DNA of 64,000 bases from Antarctobacter heliothermus (GTDB lineage: Bacteria > Pseudomonadota > Alphaproteobacteria > Rhodobacterales > Rhodobacteraceae). The notes beneath the pieces are model-generated. The model was given only the letters and a program-made list of their open reading frames with translations, was not told where the DNA came from and did no database searches. The DNA lies in contig NZ_CP022540.1 of NCBI RefSeq assembly GCF_002237555.1, positions 4,407,001 through 4,471,000 of the forward strand. Reading direction: 5' to 3'. This document shows positions 8,635-16,940 of the stretch, piece by piece; position 1 is the stretch's first letter, and each line of letters opens with the position of its first letter. The position numbers were made by a program, and so were the translations under genes.

Positions 8635-9156
8635 TCACCCACTTGTACGGGCCTGAGTGTCATCATTGTCACCGCGGTCCAGCGCATAAGGTTGCTTGAC
8701 CGCAGAGTTGAGCGGATTGCGCCCGTCGACGGTGAATTGTGCGTGGTGCACCTTCCAGCAATCGGGGTAGCGGTGCAGGATCGAGAACCCTTCATGGGGC
8801 GAATCTGACAGCACCTTATTGTGGTACACATAGCGCGTTTCATGCGTGGCCCAGATCGTGTCCGGGTCGCGAAATTCGGCATGGGTGACTCGGCGGATCA
8901 TATGCGTGATGCATTGCTCGTGTTGCCGCGCCATGATCGTCTCAAACAGCGCCCGCGTCTCGGCCTCTGTGTTCAGGGTTCGACGCCCCTCAAAGCTCTC
9001 GACGGTGTTCGGGATGGCGAACCAGCGCAACAGGGCCGTCATATCCCTCGACAACATGGCGCCGCCAGAGCGGTCCAGCAGATCCTGAAAGATACGGTGG
9101 GCTTCTGGATGATCGTTCACGAAGCGGCTCCTGCGGTCAATTTCGACATGCAACAT
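8635..9156 (-). CDS. Conserved hypothetical protein, NTF2/SnoaL-like fold suspected
   Basis: A 173-residue soluble protein. The layout resembles NTF2-like/SnoaL proteins: an N-terminal helical part (AHRIFQDLLDRSGGAMLSRD and MTALLRWFAIPNTVESFEG), then alternating strands rich in aromatics (THETRYVYHNKVL, FSILHRYPDCWKVHHAQFTV). No catalytic motif can be named. The ATG at 9156 has only a weak ribosome site, so a start further in is possible. The gene converges on cobT and is divergent from the aminopeptidase gene 91 bases away. Confidence 0.6.
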   Translation of the reverse strand: MLHVEIDRRSRFVNDHPEAHRIFQDLLDRSGGAMLSRDMTALLRWFAIPNTVESFEGRRTLNTEAETRALFETIMARQHEQCITHMIRRVTHAEFRDPDTIWATHETRYVYHNKVLSDSPHEGFSILHRYPDCWKVHHAQFTVDGRNPLNSAVKQPYALDRGDNDDTQARTSG

Positions 9157-9247
9157 ATGGGGTCGGGCACAGTATGGCGCGCGGCAAATCGCCTGCCCTT
9201 GCCACCCGCGCGCCTGACGCTAGTCTGCGCCGCAAAGGAGACACCGC

Positions 9248-11014
9248 ATGTTTCAGACCTTTGTTGAGACCGCCTCACCCGATCAGGGTCCGCCCCGCCT
9301 GACCGCCTTGCGCGAAAAATTGGCCGAGGCGGGCCTAGACGGGTTCCTGATCCCCCGCGCCGACGCGCATCAGGGCGAAGATGTCGCCCCACGGGATGAG
9401 CGTTTGTCATGGCTCACCGGGTTCACCGGGTCGGCGGGCTGGTGCGTGGCCCTCCGGGAACGAGCGGCAGTTTTTGTGGACGGACGCTACCGCGTGCAGG
9501 TCAAGGCACAGGTGGCCGATGTTTTCGAAAAGGTCGACTGGCCGGAAACCTCGCTCGCCGACTGGATCGGCACCGTGCTGGACACGGGCAAGCTGGGCTT
9601 TGATCCGTGGCTGCTCAGCGTGGATCTGCACCGCGCGCTGGCGGACAAACTGCCCGGCCTGACCCTGCCCCCCACCGACAACTTGGTCGACGCGATCTGG
9701 CCGGATCAGCCCGCCCCGCCGCAGGGGCGCGTCTTTGCGCAACCGCTGGATCTGGCCGGGGAACCCCACGCGGACAAAATCACCCGGCTGGCCAAGGATC
9801 TCTCCGCTCAGGCGGCGGTGATCACCCTGCCCGACAGCATCGCATGGCTGCTCAATATCCGCGGAAGCGACATCGCCCGAACACCTGTTCCGCACGGTTT
9901 CGCCGTGCTGCACGCCGATGCCACCGTGACACTGTATTTGGACGCGGCCAAGTTGGCGGATCTGGGCGATCACCTTGGCCCGCAGGTCACGACACGCGCG
10001 CCCGAGGACTTTCTCACGGATCTTGCCGCCCTGACCGGCCCGGTGCAGATCGACCCGGCCAGTTGCCCTGTGGCCGTGGCCGATGCCCTTGGCGACCCGA
10101 AGGACGGCCCCGATCCCTGCCTGTTGCCGAAGGCGATCAAGAACGCTGCCGAACTGGACGGCACCCGCGCCGCCCATCACCGTGACGCATTGGCGATGGT
10201 GCGGTTTCTGGCGTGGTTGGACGCACAAGCCCCCGGCACATTGACAGAAATCGGCGTCGTCAAACGCCTTGAGGAAGAACGCCGCGCGACCAATGCCCTG
10301 CGCGACATCTCATTTGAGACGATCTCTGGCAGCGGTGCCAACGGTGCAATCGTACATTACCGCGTCACCGACAACACCGATCGCCCCGTGGGCGAAGGTG
10401 AGTTGCTGTTGGTGGATTCGGGTGGTCAGTATGTGGATGGCACCACCGACATCACCCGCACCATTGCCATCGGCACACCGGGTCGTGATGAAACACAGGC
10501 CTTTACCCGTGTTCTCAAGGGCATGATCGCCGTCTCTCGCCTGCGCTTTCCAAAGGGGCTGGCGGGGCGCGACATTGATCCCTTTGCCCGCGCCGCGCTG
10601 TGGGAGGCTGGACTGGACTATGGCCACGGCACCGGCCATGGCGTTGGCTCTTATCTGTCCGTCCACGAAGGCCCCCAACGCATCGCCCGGACTGGCACCG
10701 TGCCGCTGGAGGCGGGCATGATCCTGTCCAATGAGCCCGGCTTTTACCGCGAGGGCGCTTTCGGCATCCGGATCGAGAACCTGATCGCCGTGCAATCCGC
10801 GCCAAAACTGGATGGGCAGACCGTTCCTCAGATGCTGGAATTTGAAACTTTGACCTGGGTGCCCATAGACACCCGGCTGATCGACGTTACTCTGCTGACC
10901 GAGGCCGAACGGAACTGGCTGAACAGTTATCACAAACAGGTCTATGAAACATTGGCCCCGCATCTGGATGCGGCAACAGGTCAGTGGCTGTCTGGGGCCT
11001 GTTCTGTCATCTGA
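9248..11014 (+). CDS. pepP: Xaa-Pro aminopeptidase, aminopeptidase P family (M24)
   Basis: Dimetal peptidase that removes N-terminal residues preceding proline. At 588 residues it belongs to the longer, three-domain group. Two N-terminal creatinase-type domains (about 15-300) precede the pita-bread catalytic domain. Metal-site segments visible in order are VDSGGQYVDGTTDITRT (first Asp ligands), HGTGHGVGSYLSVHEGPQ (His) and LSNEPGFYREGAFGIRIEN (Glu and Glu). The start is supported by an AAAGGAG ribosome site just upstream of the ATG. Probably cytoplasmic, since no signal peptide is present. The DUF427 gene follows 57 bases later and is likely co-transcribed. Confidence 0.95.
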   Translation: MFQTFVETASPDQGPPRLTALREKLAEAGLDGFLIPRADAHQGEDVAPRDERLSWLTGFTGSAGWCVALRERAAVFVDGRYRVQVKAQVADVFEKVDWPETSLADWIGTVLDTGKLGFDPWLLSVDLHRALADKLPGLTLPPTDNLVDAIWPDQPAPPQGRVFAQPLDLAGEPHADKITRLAKDLSAQAAVITLPDSIAWLLNIRGSDIARTPVPHGFAVLHADATVTLYLDAAKLADLGDHLGPQVTTRAPEDFLTDLAALTGPVQIDPASCPVAVADALGDPKDGPDPCLLPKAIKNAAELDGTRAAHHRDALAMVRFLAWLDAQAPGTLTEIGVVKRLEEERRATNALRDISFETISGSGANGAIVHYRVTDNTDRPVGEGELLLVDSGGQYVDGTTDITRTIAIGTPGRDETQAFTRVLKGMIAVSRLRFPKGLAGRDIDPFARAALWEAGLDYGHGTGHGVGSYLSVHEGPQRIARTGTVPLEAGMILSNEPGFYREGAFGIRIENLIAVQSAPKLDGQTVPQMLEFETLTWVPIDTRLIDVTLLTEAERNWLNSYHKQVYETLAPHLDAATGQWLSGACSVI

Positions 11015-11071
11015 CATACCAACGTTACACGGCCCGCGTCTTTTGTGCGGGCAAATTCTGGGGGACATGAC

Positions 11072-11413
11072 ATGAGCAATATCACCATCACGCCGGCCAC
11101 CGGCACCTGGGTTGTGCGCGCAGGGGGGGCCGTTCTCGGCGAATCCAGCAATGCGCTGGAATTGCAGGAAGACGGTTATCCGATGGTCGTCTACTTTCCG
11201 CGTGGCGACATCGCCATGGCCTTTCTGGATCGCACCGACCACACCACCGCCTGCCCACACAAGGGCGCGGCCAACTATTTCTCGATCATGTCGAAATCCA
11301 CGACTTATGTGAACGCCGCGTGGTCTTATGAGGATCCAAAGGCGGATGTGTCCCAGATCAAGGACCACATCGCGTTTTCAGTGCAGGACGGCGTGGCGGT
11401 CGAACGCGTCTGA
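11072..11413 (+). CDS. DUF427 family protein
   Basis: A 113-residue single-domain protein of the DUF427 group. The ATG at 11072 is chosen because it follows a strong GGGGGAC ribosome site and the family starts there; an earlier in-frame start at 11045 is not needed. Recognisable segments are PMVVYFPRGDIAMAFLDRTD, the conserved TACPHKGAANYFSI and AAWSYEDPKADV near the C-terminus. The biochemical role of DUF427 is not established. It sits behind pepP and ends at a terminator. Confidence 0.88.
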   Translation: MSNITITPATGTWVVRAGGAVLGESSNALELQEDGYPMVVYFPRGDIAMAFLDRTDHTTACPHKGAANYFSIMSKSTTYVNAAWSYEDPKADVSQIKDHIAFSVQDGVAVERV

Positions 11414-11442
11414 CCGCAGGCCTTGCCGTTAAGATGACCCAG

Positions 11443-11479
11443 ACCCCGTGCGCCCCCGGCGCGCGGGGTTTGCGTTTCA
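11443..11479 (+). terminator. Terminator after the pepP-DUF427 pair
   Basis: CCCCGTGCGC (11444-11453) pairs with GCGCGCGGGG (about 11459-11468, one G-T pair) and is followed by TTTGCGTTT. It points in the direction of DUF427 and sits between it and the convergent sulfotransferase gene. Confidence 0.75.
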
Positions 11480-12289
11480 ACCGCGCCGTTTCAGCAACCC
11501 GTTGGAATAGACCAGCCGCTGATTGATACGTCCGCAGACGCCGGTCAGCAGGCCCGACACGATGGGGTATTCGTTTGCCGCCATCCAGCTGCCATCATAA
11601 CGGATCGTTGCCGCCAGATTGGGTTTGCGGATACTGCCATTGCCCGTGATGATATGGCTGCGGGTTTTGCCAAAGGGCGTCAGCATGGCCTCTTCGAACG
11701 GCACATCCAGCCAATTGCAGATCAAGGTCAACACTTCGCGCGGGCGCAGAGCCAATTCCTCATACCCCAACTGAAATCGGGGAAGATCACGTTGTGCCAA
11801 GTCTGTGTCGATCCGTTTGACGTTGCGCAGCCATGTCACATAAGCCGAAATCAGATTGTCGCCCTTTCGCCGCCGCCGCGACGCCACCCAGGACCGCACG
11901 TCGCGGGTGACTTGCAACACCCGCACATCGTAGTCCCCCAGTGCGTCAACGTGATCCAGTGCGTTCGGCGAACTGTCGAGAACATAGCGCACCGCAGGCG
12001 ACAGCCCGCGCGCCGCGTCATCCACAAGCGGAAAATGCGATTTGACGGTAATGTCCGGGTTCAGCTCTGGCAGGACCTTGGCCCAGAGCGGACATTGATT
12101 GGCGGGCCGACCGCAGGTGCAGATACGCTCGGCCCCCCTGCCCTTCAGGTGGTCGGTGTTTACCCCGGATGTCAGGCGCACGGCCTCACCGACGCCCACG
12201 ACATGGGGAGAGACACCCAGCGCCGCGTCAAGGATCGTCGTGCCGCTATGCGCAGCGCCGACGACAAGAAGAACCTGTTTGCGGGTCAC
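11477..12289 (-). CDS. PAPS-dependent sulfotransferase family protein
   Basis: A 270-residue cytoplasmic sulfotransferase-fold protein starting at a GTG (12289). The 5'-phosphosulfate loop is GAAHSGTTILDAALG (residues 11-25) and the 3'-phosphate motif is VTRDVRSWVASRRRRKG (about 128-144). Between them is a cysteine cluster CTCGRPANQCPLW (about 58-70) seen in one branch of these proteins and possibly a small metal site. The acceptor substrate cannot be deduced. It faces the DUF427 gene tail to tail and is divergent from the SH3-repeat gene; it looks like a single-gene unit. Confidence 0.85.
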   Translation of the reverse strand: MTRKQVLLVVGAAHSGTTILDAALGVSPHVVGVGEAVRLTSGVNTDHLKGRGAERICTCGRPANQCPLWAKVLPELNPDITVKSHFPLVDDAARGLSPAVRYVLDSSPNALDHVDALGDYDVRVLQVTRDVRSWVASRRRRKGDNLISAYVTWLRNVKRIDTDLAQRDLPRFQLGYEELALRPREVLTLICNWLDVPFEEAMLTPFGKTRSHIITGNGSIRKPNLAATIRYDGSWMAANEYPIVSGLLTGVCGRINQRLVYSNGLLKRRG

Positions 12290-12448
12290 GCGGTGTTACC
12301 CCCCGTTTATAGCAACACGCTCGCGCCATACCGCAGCCCCTGCGCGCGGGCAAAGCCGAAATCACCGCCCGAACCGGCCATCCGCCGCCGATCGCACGGT
12401 TTGCGCGCCGCGCGCACCGATTTTCCGACTCCGGGCAACCGATTGATA

Positions 12449-12454
12449 TATAAT
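12449..12454 (+). promoter_or_regulatory. Candidate -10 box of the SH3-repeat gene
   Basis: A perfect TATAAT lies 91 bases before the ATG at 12545 in an otherwise GC-rich 255-base gap. The -35 region at the right distance is poor, so the assignment rests on the -10 box alone. Confidence 0.35.
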
Positions 12455-12544
12455 GATGCTATCCCCTATCACGCCCCTGACATTGCCCAACCGGGCGCTA
12501 TGGGCCACGTCTGGGACATCGCCTATGCAACAAGGGACGACACC

Positions 12545-13645
12545 ATGCTTAGATTGCTGACACTCCTCTCGGCCATTTTCTTCGCCAGCGCGGCAGCGGC
12601 TACCAGTTTTTGGGTGGATGCCCCCAGGGACGGGTATCTCAACCTGCGCACCGGGCCATCCGTCCAATACCAGATACTTGGCAAGATGCCGCACGGCAGT
12701 CAGGTCAAACTGCTCGAAGCGCCCGGGAAATGGGTCAAGGTGCGGCATGTCTCTGGCCTGATCGGCTGGACCCACAGCGGTTTTCTGACCGACCGCAATC
12801 CGGCCAAGGGCCATGACCGTGACCCCGGGCATAGCCGCGGGCAGGATTACTGGATCGATGCCCCCCGTGACGGTCACCTCAACCTGCGCAATGGACCGGG
12901 ACAGGCCTATCATGTCATCGAAAAGATGCCCCATGGCGCCAAGGCCCGCGTAATCTACAAACAGGACGGTTGGTACAAGCTGACCTTTGGCGGCAAGACC
13001 GGATGGGCCAGCAGCCGCTACCTGTCAGAGCGTAAGCCGGCGGCCCAACATGACCGCAACCCCGGTCACAGCGCGGGTCAGGACTATTGGATCGATGCCC
13101 CTCGCGACGGGTATCTGAACCTGCGCAACGGACCGGGACAGGCCTATCATGTCATCGAAAAGATGCCGCACGGTGCCAAAGCCCGCGTGATCTATAAACA
13201 GGACGGTTGGTACAAGCTGGTTTTCGACGGCCGGACCGGATGGGCCAGCAGCAGATACCTGTCAGATCGCAAGCCGGCGGTCCACCGCGACCGTGACCAT
13301 GACAACGGGCAGGTCTACTGGATCGACTCCCCCCGCAATGGCCGCCTGAACCTGCGCAACGGACCGGGGAAGGGCTATAAAGTCATCGACAAGATGGCCC
13401 ATGGTGCCAAGGTCCGCGTACTCTACAAACAGGACGGTTGGTACAAGCTCACCTTTGACGGCAAGACCGGATGGGCCAACAGCCACTTTCTGTCGGACCG
13501 CAAGGTCAAAGGCAATGGCAAGACCAATAACAAGAAAGGCGGCAAGACTTTCGACAGCTTTGAGGATGCCGTGGCCGCATGCAAAGGGGTGTTGGGCGTC
13601 GACCGCCAAGCCTGCCTTGCCAGGAACATCTCAAGGATCAAGTGA
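12545..13645 (+). CDS. Exported protein with four bacterial SH3 repeats
   Basis: A 366-residue protein with a signal peptide (residues 1-20, ending SAAAAT) and four SH3-type repeats of about 64 residues at roughly 21-86, 101-164, 180-243 and 257-320. Each repeat has the signature YWIDAPRDGxLNLRNGPG, then KMPHGAKxRV, DGWYKL and GKTGWASSRYLS. The linkers are rich in His, Asp and Arg (HDRDPGHSRGQ). A short tail with two Cys (VAACKGVLG, RQACLARN) ends the protein. Repeats 2 and 3 are almost identical even in DNA, so they duplicated recently. Such repeats usually bind cell-wall peptides, so a periplasmic wall-binding or sensing role is inferred. AGGGA precedes the ATG; a long upstream open frame from 11654 is not coding. 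Confidence 0.88.
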   Translation: MLRLLTLLSAIFFASAAAATSFWVDAPRDGYLNLRTGPSVQYQILGKMPHGSQVKLLEAPGKWVKVRHVSGLIGWTHSGFLTDRNPAKGHDRDPGHSRGQDYWIDAPRDGHLNLRNGPGQAYHVIEKMPHGAKARVIYKQDGWYKLTFGGKTGWASSRYLSERKPAAQHDRNPGHSAGQDYWIDAPRDGYLNLRNGPGQAYHVIEKMPHGAKARVIYKQDGWYKLVFDGRTGWASSRYLSDRKPAVHRDRDHDNGQVYWIDSPRNGRLNLRNGPGKGYKVIDKMAHGAKVRVLYKQDGWYKLTFDGKTGWANSHFLSDRKVKGNGKTNNKKGGKTFDSFEDAVAACKGVLGVDRQACLARNISRIK

Positions 13646-13692
13646 CCGCGCCACGGTGCCAGTGCTGATACCGACGATTAACCCAAACACAG

Positions 13693-13718
13693 GGCGGGCC
13701 ATGCGTGGCCCGCCTTTT
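13693..13718 (+). terminator. Terminator of the SH3-repeat gene
   Basis: GGCGGGCC (13693-13700) and GGCCCGCC (13707-13714) form an 8-bp stem with a six-base loop followed by TTTT. It lies 48 bases after the stop and may also serve the convergent ClC gene. Confidence 0.9.
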
Positions 13719-13733
13719 CACATTCCGTCAGAT

Positions 13734-15341
13734 CTACCTGTGCTCTTCCTTCGCGGTCGCCGCCAGCGCCCGGTTATAGGCCTTTAGCGCATCGACGTGG
13801 AACAAGGCGCCTTGCAGCACCGGTTTGTCCTCAACCAACGTCACCACCGGCAGGAACGCAACGCCCGACTTGTCGAAACGCGGCAGAGCCGTCTCCAGCG
13901 TTGCGGTGGCCTGCACATACAGTTCCTGCTCTATCATCCGCAGGCAGGCGTCCTCATCCGCGGCATTGTCGTCGGTCGGTTTGCGCATCACGCCCTGCAC
14001 CCGGAACATCGCCAGCAGATAGGCCTGCGGCCCGGCTGCCAGATGCACGTTGCGCCGCTTGAGCTGGGTCAGGAAGAAGGATCTGTTCACCACCCGGCTG
14101 GCCAGCGCGGTCGACATCGACACCGACACCATCACAGCCAATCCGGTCTGCCAGTCCCCGGTCAGTTCAAACACGATCAGCGTGGTCGAGATCGGCGCGC
14201 CCAGCACCGCCGCCGCCACTGCGCCCATGCCCGCCAGCGCGTACAGCGTAAAGGCCGACGACACCTCTGGGAACAGTCCCGTCGCGATATGGCCAAAGGT
14301 CAGCCCGGTCAGCGCCCCCACCATCAGCGAGGGCGAGAAAATCCCGCCGCCCATGCGCCCGGCCATGGTGATCGACACCGCCGCCACCTTGATCACCGCG
14401 AACACCAGCGCCTCGTGCATCAACAGCCCGCCTGTCAGCGCGAGGGACGTCGTCTCATATCCGACCCCGATGATATGGGGATACAGGATCGCCAGCCCGC
14501 CCAGCAGCAGGCCCGCCACCGCCGGACGCAGCCAATAAGGCAGGCCCAACCGCTTTTGCAGCCGCGTTTCCATGTCGTCGGCGAAAAAGATCGCGTTCAT
14601 CATGATCACCGCCACCAGCCCGCAGACCAGCCCGAGAATGAAAAACGCGGGCAATTCTAAATAGAACTCTACCGTCGTCGTCCCCGGCAGGACAAATTCG
14701 GTGACATCGCCATACACCAACCGGTTGATCACCGTCCCCGCCGCGCTGGCCACCACAATCGGCGCAAAGGCGTGCAGGGCAAAGTGTCGCAGGATCACCT
14801 CCAGCGCGAACAACGCCCCGGCAATCGGCGCGTTAAAGCTGGCCGAGACCGCCGCTGCAACCGCGCAGCCCAGCAGATCGCGCCCGGTGATCCCGTCCAC
14901 CTTCAGGGTATTGGCGACCCAGCTCGACGCCATGGCGGCGATATGCACCACCGGCCCCTCACGTCCTGTCGATCCGCCGGTCGACAGGGTGATCCATGAA
15001 CACAACGCCGAGGCGATGCCCGCTTTTTTCTCGACCCGGCCATCGTTCAGCGCCGCGCCTTCGATCACATCGGCCACCGCCCGCACCCGCCCGTCCGGCG
15101 TGGCCACATGCAGGATGAGCCCCACAGCGATCCCGCCCAGCACCGGGATCACCAGAACCCAGATCCATGGCAGATGCTCGGCAAAGGAATGCAGCGTGTT
15201 GACGTCCGGCGTGCCGTAGACCAGCGTCTGCAGCCACTCGACCGCGCCGCGAAAGGCAATCGCCGCGAGGCCAGAGGCGATCCCGACACCTAAAGCGATG
15301 AACCAGAACTGGATCTGTCCCGGCCCTTGGTGCCGTAACAT
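13734..15341 (-). CDS. ClC family chloride channel or H+/Cl- exchanger
   Basis: Inner-membrane anion channel or antiporter of 535 residues from the ATG at 15341, which has AAGG seven bases upstream. The open frame continues to a TTG at 15488, but that would overlap the divergent oxidase gene, so the longer form is less likely. Selectivity segments present are GGSTGREGP (with the gating glutamate at residue 128), GGGIFSPSL for the GxFxP motif, and SASFNAPIAGALFALE. A C-terminal cytoplasmic tail of about 100 residues (from VQGVMRKPTDDN) looks like a partial CBS-type regulatory region. The proton glutamate that separates exchangers from channels could not be placed with confidence by eye. Confidence 0.92.
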   Translation of the reverse strand: MLRHQGPGQIQFWFIALGVGIASGLAAIAFRGAVEWLQTLVYGTPDVNTLHSFAEHLPWIWVLVIPVLGGIAVGLILHVATPDGRVRAVADVIEGAALNDGRVEKKAGIASALCSWITLSTGGSTGREGPVVHIAAMASSWVANTLKVDGITGRDLLGCAVAAAVSASFNAPIAGALFALEVILRHFALHAFAPIVVASAAGTVINRLVYGDVTEFVLPGTTTVEFYLELPAFFILGLVCGLVAVIMMNAIFFADDMETRLQKRLGLPYWLRPAVAGLLLGGLAILYPHIIGVGYETTSLALTGGLLMHEALVFAVIKVAAVSITMAGRMGGGIFSPSLMVGALTGLTFGHIATGLFPEVSSAFTLYALAGMGAVAAAVLGAPISTTLIVFELTGDWQTGLAVMVSVSMSTALASRVVNRSFFLTQLKRRNVHLAAGPQAYLLAMFRVQGVMRKPTDDNAADEDACLRMIEQELYVQATATLETALPRFDKSGVAFLPVVTLVEDKPVLQGALFHVDALKAYNRALAATAKEEHR

Positions 15342-15487
15342 ATTCCAGCCTTGCTGGCAGGCTGCCTTGATGCTGTGCAGTTGCTCTCGCAGCAGGCTGG
15401 ACAATCCCGCCTCCCCAAATCCCGTGTCTTTCGCGCGACGCGCGCGCTGGTTAAGGTAGCCCGAGCAAAATGCCGGAGTTCCCCCCA

Positions 15488-16861
15488 ATGCCCATCGCGC
15501 AGGCGATCGATGATCTTAAGACCCTCCTAGGCGAACGCGTCAGCCTGTCCAAGAGCGATCTCGACGCGCATGGCGCATCGGAATCCTATTTTCCCTCCAC
15601 GCCCCCTCAGGCCGTGGTCTATCCCCGCACCACAGAAGAGGTCCGCGACATCGTCAAAATCTGCGCCAAGGCCGATGTTCCGATGATCGGCTGGGGGGCA
15701 GGCACTTCTCTTGAGGGCCACGGTCAGGCGCTGCGTGGCGGCGTCACGGTGGATTTCCGCCACATGAACCGGGTGCTGGAAATCCGTCCTGCCGATATGG
15801 ACGTGACCGTACAACCCGGCGTCACCCGTGAGGCCCTGAATGAGGAACTGCGCGCCACTGGCCTGTTCTTTCCGGTCGATCCGGGGGCCAATGCCTCACT
15901 TGGCGGCATGGCAATGACTCGCGCCTCTGGCACCACAACTGTGCGCTATGGATCGATGCGCGACAATGTCATGGGGCTGGAGGTGGTGCTGGCAGACGGT
16001 CGAGTGATCCGCACCGGCACCCGCGCCCGAAAAAGCGCCGCAGGCTATGACCTGACCGCGCTCATGGTCGGCTCTGAGGGGACGCTGGGTCTGGTGACGG
16101 AACTGACCCTGCGCCTGCACGGTCAGCCAGAGGCGGTCAGCGCCGGGATCTGCGCCTTTCCCGACATGAACGCGGCCACTGCATGCGTGATGGAGACGAT
16201 CCAGATGGGCATTCCCCTTGCCCGGATCGAATTTGCCTGTGCGCAAACCGCCCGCGCCTTTAACGCCTATGCCGGCACCGACATGGCAGAGGCACCGCAC
16301 CTGATGGTCGAGTTTCACGGCAGCCCGCAAAGCACCGAACAGGACGCCGAACGCTTTGCCGAGATTGTCGCAGACCACGACGGCAGCGCCTTTCGCTGGT
16401 CCGCCCGCGAAGAGGAACGGCGCGCGCTCTGGGCGATGCGCCACAACGGCTATTACGCCATCCTTGCCTCGCGCCCCGGTGCCCGCGCGGTTGTGACCGA
16501 CATCTGCGTGCCAATCTCGCGTCTGGCACAGGCGGTCGAGGCGACACAGGCCGACATTGCTGCCAGCGGCCTGCCCGGCCCGATCCTTGGTCATGTGGGC
16601 GACGGCAATTTCCACGCGATCCTGTTGGTCGACCCCGACCAGCCCGCCGAACTGGACAAGGCCAAGGATCTGGCCGCCCGCATGGCCACCCGCGCCATTC
16701 AGCTGGGCGGCACCTGCACCGGCGAACATGGCGTGGGCTACGGCAAACTGCCCTTCATGCAATCCGAACACGGCGACGCATGGCAGGTCATGGGCAGCGT
16801 GAAAACCGCGCTGGACCCGCAGAACCTGATGAATCCCGGCAAACTGGTGCCCAGCAACTGA
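15488..16861 (+). CDS. FAD-binding oxidase of the GlcD / D-lactate dehydrogenase (cytochrome) type
   Basis: A 457-residue flavoprotein oxidising an alpha-hydroxy acid such as D-lactate or glycolate and passing electrons to the respiratory chain. The N-terminal FAD_binding_4 domain (about 40-215) shows VVYPRTTEEVRDIVKICAK and GWGAGTSLEGHGQ. The C-terminal FAD-linked oxidase domain ends with GHVGDGNFHAILLVDP and the active-site stretch GGTCTGEHGVGYGK. The ATG at 15488 is preferred over the one at 15470 because GGAG lies nine bases before it. No GlcE or GlcF partner is next to it, so a stand-alone D-lactate dehydrogenase fits better than a glycolate oxidase subunit. Confidence 0.9.
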   Translation: MPIAQAIDDLKTLLGERVSLSKSDLDAHGASESYFPSTPPQAVVYPRTTEEVRDIVKICAKADVPMIGWGAGTSLEGHGQALRGGVTVDFRHMNRVLEIRPADMDVTVQPGVTREALNEELRATGLFFPVDPGANASLGGMAMTRASGTTTVRYGSMRDNVMGLEVVLADGRVIRTGTRARKSAAGYDLTALMVGSEGTLGLVTELTLRLHGQPEAVSAGICAFPDMNAATACVMETIQMGIPLARIEFACAQTARAFNAYAGTDMAEAPHLMVEFHGSPQSTEQDAERFAEIVADHDGSAFRWSAREEERRALWAMRHNGYYAILASRPGARAVVTDICVPISRLAQAVEATQADIAASGLPGPILGHVGDGNFHAILLVDPDQPAELDKAKDLAARMATRAIQLGGTCTGEHGVGYGKLPFMQSEHGDAWQVMGSVKTALDPQNLMNPGKLVPSN

Positions 16862-16940
16862 TCGCCCTTGTCGGAAGTGGTTGGATGTCCATCCGCCTAC
16901 CGGGCGGTCAAGACACTCTAAGATGCCCCCGGCCCGCGCC

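Noticed and set aside
7103-8638. 511-codon minus-strand open frame opposite cobT
   Set aside because: Antisense of the CobT acidic and von Willebrand regions; composition follows from the complementary strand and no domain is recognisable.
12830-13500. Regular repeats considered as a CRISPR-like or tandem array
   Set aside because: The period of about 230 bases corresponds to SH3 protein repeats in one open frame; no spacer structure is present.
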